A stretch of DNA of 64,000 nt from Eumeta japonica (Eukaryota; Arthropoda; Insecta; Lepidoptera; Psychidae). Where the stretch lies: positions 1,116,001 through 1,180,000 of the forward strand of contig BGZK01000003.1 in assembly GCA_005406025.1 (NCBI GenBank). Reading direction: 5' to 3'. The notes beneath the pieces were generated by a model. It worked only from the letters and a program-made list of their open reading frames with translations, was not told where the DNA came from and searched no databases. Below are positions 60,721 through 64,000 of the stretch, in pieces; the stretch's first letter is position 1; the number at the start of each line of letters is the position of its first letter. Both the position numbers and the translations under genes were made by a program.

Positions 60721-61379
60721 AGATTTCACTTCGACAAAAATATTTATTGTTACAAATGCTTTTATGTCATCTTATAGATCGTAATATATCTGGTCTGACT
60801 TTATCTTTAATTATAATGTATTGCAAGAATTTTCGTATGGTTTTAACTAGTAAGCAGACCGAATCGCAAGGTATTTTTTTAATATTAATTTGTTGATATA
60901 TCGCGCAAACTGTGTGAGCTATGTTGAGGTTTGTTCATCAAATCAGAAAAAAATATGCCTCTCATGTTTTTTAACTTTTGTATTTCAGAAGTTATGTAGG
61001 AAAAAATACTTCTTTTGAAACAGACAAAAGAAATTTGCTACACCATCTGTCTAACTTATTAAGACAAACACACAATAAAGAATGAAAGATTGACGATAAA
61101 ACCTTCAATTAATAAAACACAATTTTTTATCAGATCATTGTAGTTTTATGCACTTTTTTTTTAATATTACACATTAACAATAGTTTAGTTTTTTAACCGA
61201 CTTTAGCAGTTAGATGTGCATGTTTCTTTTTTATATTAACCTCATCTCAAGTCGACTCGCTTGTATTTTCCCAGCAGTTTAGGGTATGCGTTATCTTCAA
61301 ATAGGTCATTTAACACTTTTCACGGTACTTAAACAAATGTGTTACTATACCTTAAGGACCAGTAATTAATTCTTATGTC
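60721..61379. other. AT-rich spacer
   Basis: Nothing recognised. Confidence 0.35.
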
Positions 61380-61560
61380 CTTACATATTATAAAACAAAA
61401 CGTGTTTCGTGACTGTCCGTATATTTGTGCGCTAATGATAAGAGAACTGCTTGTCCAATTTAAACGAGTATATTTTTAATATGAAACTACATGATTTGGC
61501 CAGTTTTTAGTGAACACTAGCTTTTCTCCACGGCTTGGATCGCGTGAACCTAGAAAAATT
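61380..61560. repeat. Worn interspersed repeat (TATAAAACAAA...ACTAGCTTTT)
   Basis: TATTATAAAACAAAACGTGT, GTCCGTATATTTGTGCGCTA at the start, and ACACTAGCTTTTCTCCACGG then GATCGCGTGAACC at the end. Both words are familiar from lepidopteran-type repeats, here strongly diverged. Confidence 0.4.
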
Positions 61561-64000
61561 TTTTTGACAACGATTGATTATTTTGTAACGACAGTATCCA
61601 AGGGAATATCAAAGAACATTAATGCATGTAAACGATTTAATCTTATCATGAAAAAATCGGGTCCATGAACGAGTATATCGCTAATGAGAAGAGAGTTATC
61701 TTTTCCAATCTTCTTGTAACTCCATACATTCACCTTTTTTTTTTATTACGTTTGTAAATTATTTTGCAACGAATGAAACATTAATAGAAATTCCAACAGT
61801 TTATTATAGAAGTATTATAAGGCTAAATTAAAAATAATATAAATCCTATGCTACCTAAAGAGAAAAAGACGACATCAACAATTACATTGTTGTAGACTAA
61901 ATAAAGATCACACTGACTAGAATTCCACACCCCTTGTCCGACCGTTCCGTTTTCCGTGGCGGTCCTTTCAGAAGCTGCTGAAAATCACGACACCGAAAAG
62001 AGAATCGTTAGGTATTAACATAATTATACATACACATATAATGATAGAAAAACTTCTGATGCAAAATCCGAAATAAACATAAAATGTAATTGCTTCCCTC
62101 TTGTGGTTTTTTTAAGCATTAAAGATGCTGTATTTTTTATTATATCGTATAATATTCATTTCAGTAAAAAAAATGTTTATGGTAGTATCAAAAAACTTTA
62201 TCCATCATATGTATCAGCAAAAATATCCATAACGTTAAAAATGATAGGCTGTAAAATAAGTAAGATGTCTATTACATTTTTGAATGTTGTATTATAGGAA
62301 AATTTATAAGTATTTTCAAAAGAGATATAGTTAATAATCATATAATTTATATCATCAAAGGTTACCAATTCGATTTATGTTTATTTCAGACTTATCCTCT
62401 GTAACTTGTATACTCTGTTGTTAAACAGATTATTAAATTTTGATCCCAATTAATAGTAAGTAATACATAAATACAATGTTAATTTTTAAAGTTAAATACA
62501 TAAAGATAATGTTATTTTTAAAAATTAAATACATACATATAATAAATATATGTTAGTTAATAATTCGGAAAGTACTTCAATTTGCAAAATAAAAAAATTA
62601 GCGAGGTTAAAAACAGTAATAAAATCACAAGACTTGTCGAAGTTAATATAAAATGTATTCTTGAAAATAAAATCACATGTACAGAAATTGTTTTTACATA
62701 AATGATATTGAATCATTTTGATTATTATATTTATAAATAGCTCAAAATGTTACACAGCATAATAATTAATGTTTTTTTTTTCATTTTTATTAATTTAATA
62801 CAAAAATAAATACCTTAAACATAATTCTCGCCCTTACGTAATAAAAATTAATTAAAATAAATTTGAATTATCGTGTGCATTAGCATTTCAACATGATTTA
62901 TAAAAATATTAGCTATATAAGCACTAGAATAAATCTTTGGTAATTAGCTGTATATTGTTAAAGGATACTATAATATAATTTAGACAAAATATTTATCGTC
63001 GTCCGATTACAAAAACGGCTATTTGCTTGGGCATTCCATAAGACAGTCCCATTTCATCAAATAAATTACTGTCCAGTCGTTATATCATGATGCTTGTCAA
63101 GACCTACGGAGTGCGATATGATAATGAAATAGAGACAATGATATACTTACATGATATGATGCATATCCTAGTGCAATTTAAAATATATTATTTTTCTATA
63201 TCTTATTTATTCTCTTATTCTCCATTTTTCTTCGCTTTTTGATTTTGGTGTGGGTTCCTCGCTCGCTCTGCCCTCCCGTTCAATTTTCAGCGTATAACTT
63301 TGATTTATACAATATGTATAAGTATTATACACATTCAGAATTAATTGGTTTAAATTGCAATGGTTTAGGACCCAATGTAATTTATATAATAAATTGAAGT
63401 AAAATTTTAAAACCTTACATTAGCAAAGAAATTTATATCTAAATTCCGTAGATTATAAAGTAGAGTCTCGTCTCTAAACAAAATGAGATAACGTGTGATA
63501 TTATAGTTACTATATGAATAAACAAATTATTCCATGATTTTATAAGAAATTCTCCCTCATTAGCTTTGAGTAAATTAATTGTAATTAATATTCATTTATC
63601 ACAGACTGCTCCAAGTCATAAAAAGTTGCCAAATACCATCATACTTCAAATTTTCCACTCTCTACGTAATTGTTTATATTTTCCTATTGGGTAACAAATA
63701 AAATTTATCAAACAATCTCTTTATAATTGATAATTCGTAAAACGTAACTCAAAATGAATATCAATTTCATTTTTTGTCAATATCTTGTTAGGTAGAAAAT
63801 TCTTTCAAATAGCCCTTTCAGTATTTACTAAAAGCTTATGCTATAAATTATCATTACAATTATTTTAACATAACTAACAACAACAAGATTTTATAGGTCA
63901 ACCATGGCACAATTACATTAATTATAAAACATAACCTTATTTTTAGATATGTTCTCATTTTAACGAAGGAAGATATATTTTCCTAATACCCAATCTCTAT
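61561..64000. other. AT-rich sequence to window end
   Basis: No gene. A short tandem repeat lies at 62462-62537, listed separately. A brief GC-richer patch at 61925-61985 (GACCGTTCCGTTTTCCGTGG) is unassigned. Confidence 0.4.
62462..62537 (+). repeat. 32-bp tandem repeat, about 2.4 copies
   Basis: Units begin AATACATAAA(T/G)A and continue with AATGTTA(A)TTTTTAAA. Starts at about 62462 and 62494, with a partial third at 62527. Confidence 0.7.

Overview
This is a nuclear genomic window from a eukaryote, most likely an insect and probably a moth or butterfly. It is AT-rich, has almost no open reading frame above 130 codons, and is full of decayed retroelements. Several interspersed repeats resemble families I know from Lepidoptera: a 'GGGTTCCG...GTCCGAC' repeat carrying tetranucleotide microsatellites, a 'GCCGGCCTTTTAG / CCACCGGAACTCTC' SINE-like repeat, and repeats ending '...CGCGGGCAAAAGCTAGT'. 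No search was run, so the taxonomic call is recognition only. I see no rRNA, no intact tRNA, no CRISPR, no operon and no complete protein-coding gene. The window looks intergenic or deep-intronic.

Layout. 0-5 kb: an unassigned open frame, a CpG-rich island (0.9-1.25 kb), two opposed SINE-like copies and an inverted plus direct duplication at 4.5-4.9 kb. 6-11.3 kb: microsatellite, SINE-like repeat, two 3' fragments of an RTE-like LINE, two strong hairpins and a 407-bp TA-flanked MITE built from ACTAATT motifs (9.87-10.28 kb). 11.3-14 kb, minus strand: a long decayed restriction-like-endonuclease LINE (R2/R4, Dong-like) in TAA-rich DNA next to an RTE tail. 15-28 kb: mostly unique AT-rich sequence with microsatellites, a short coding-like minus-strand frame (18.98-19.16 kb), a composite hexamer repeat and a CpG-rich island at 25.7 kb. 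28.5-28.9 kb: a GC-rich island with a consensus minus-strand splice donor. 28.9-35.6 kb is a retroelement graveyard: two RTE-like fragments, SINE-like repeats, a Ty1/copia 3' half with LTR start, and a Jockey-like LINE.

35.6-55 kb: mainly unique AT-rich DNA with hairpins, a 100-110 bp tandem repeat (39.9 kb), a very GC-rich island (42.3-42.6 kb), a TATA/Inr-like promoter candidate (46.3 kb), a 56-codon minus-strand membrane-protein-like frame (47.7 kb), several lepidopteran-type repeats and a possible conserved non-coding block (54.6-54.8 kb). 55.9-58.6 kb: the longest RTE-like copy, with a stack of hairpins at its 5' side, then a cluster of GGCGAC palindromes (58.8-59.0 kb). 59.7-60.7 kb: two more GC-rich promoter-like islands. 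The last 2.4 kb is AT-rich with a short tandem repeat.

The recognisable proteins are all retroelement enzymes (reverse transcriptase, endonuclease, RNase H), broken by stops and frameshifts. Host function, if any, would lie in the GC-rich islands and the two short coding-like frames, which may belong to genes whose other exons are outside or unrecognised here.
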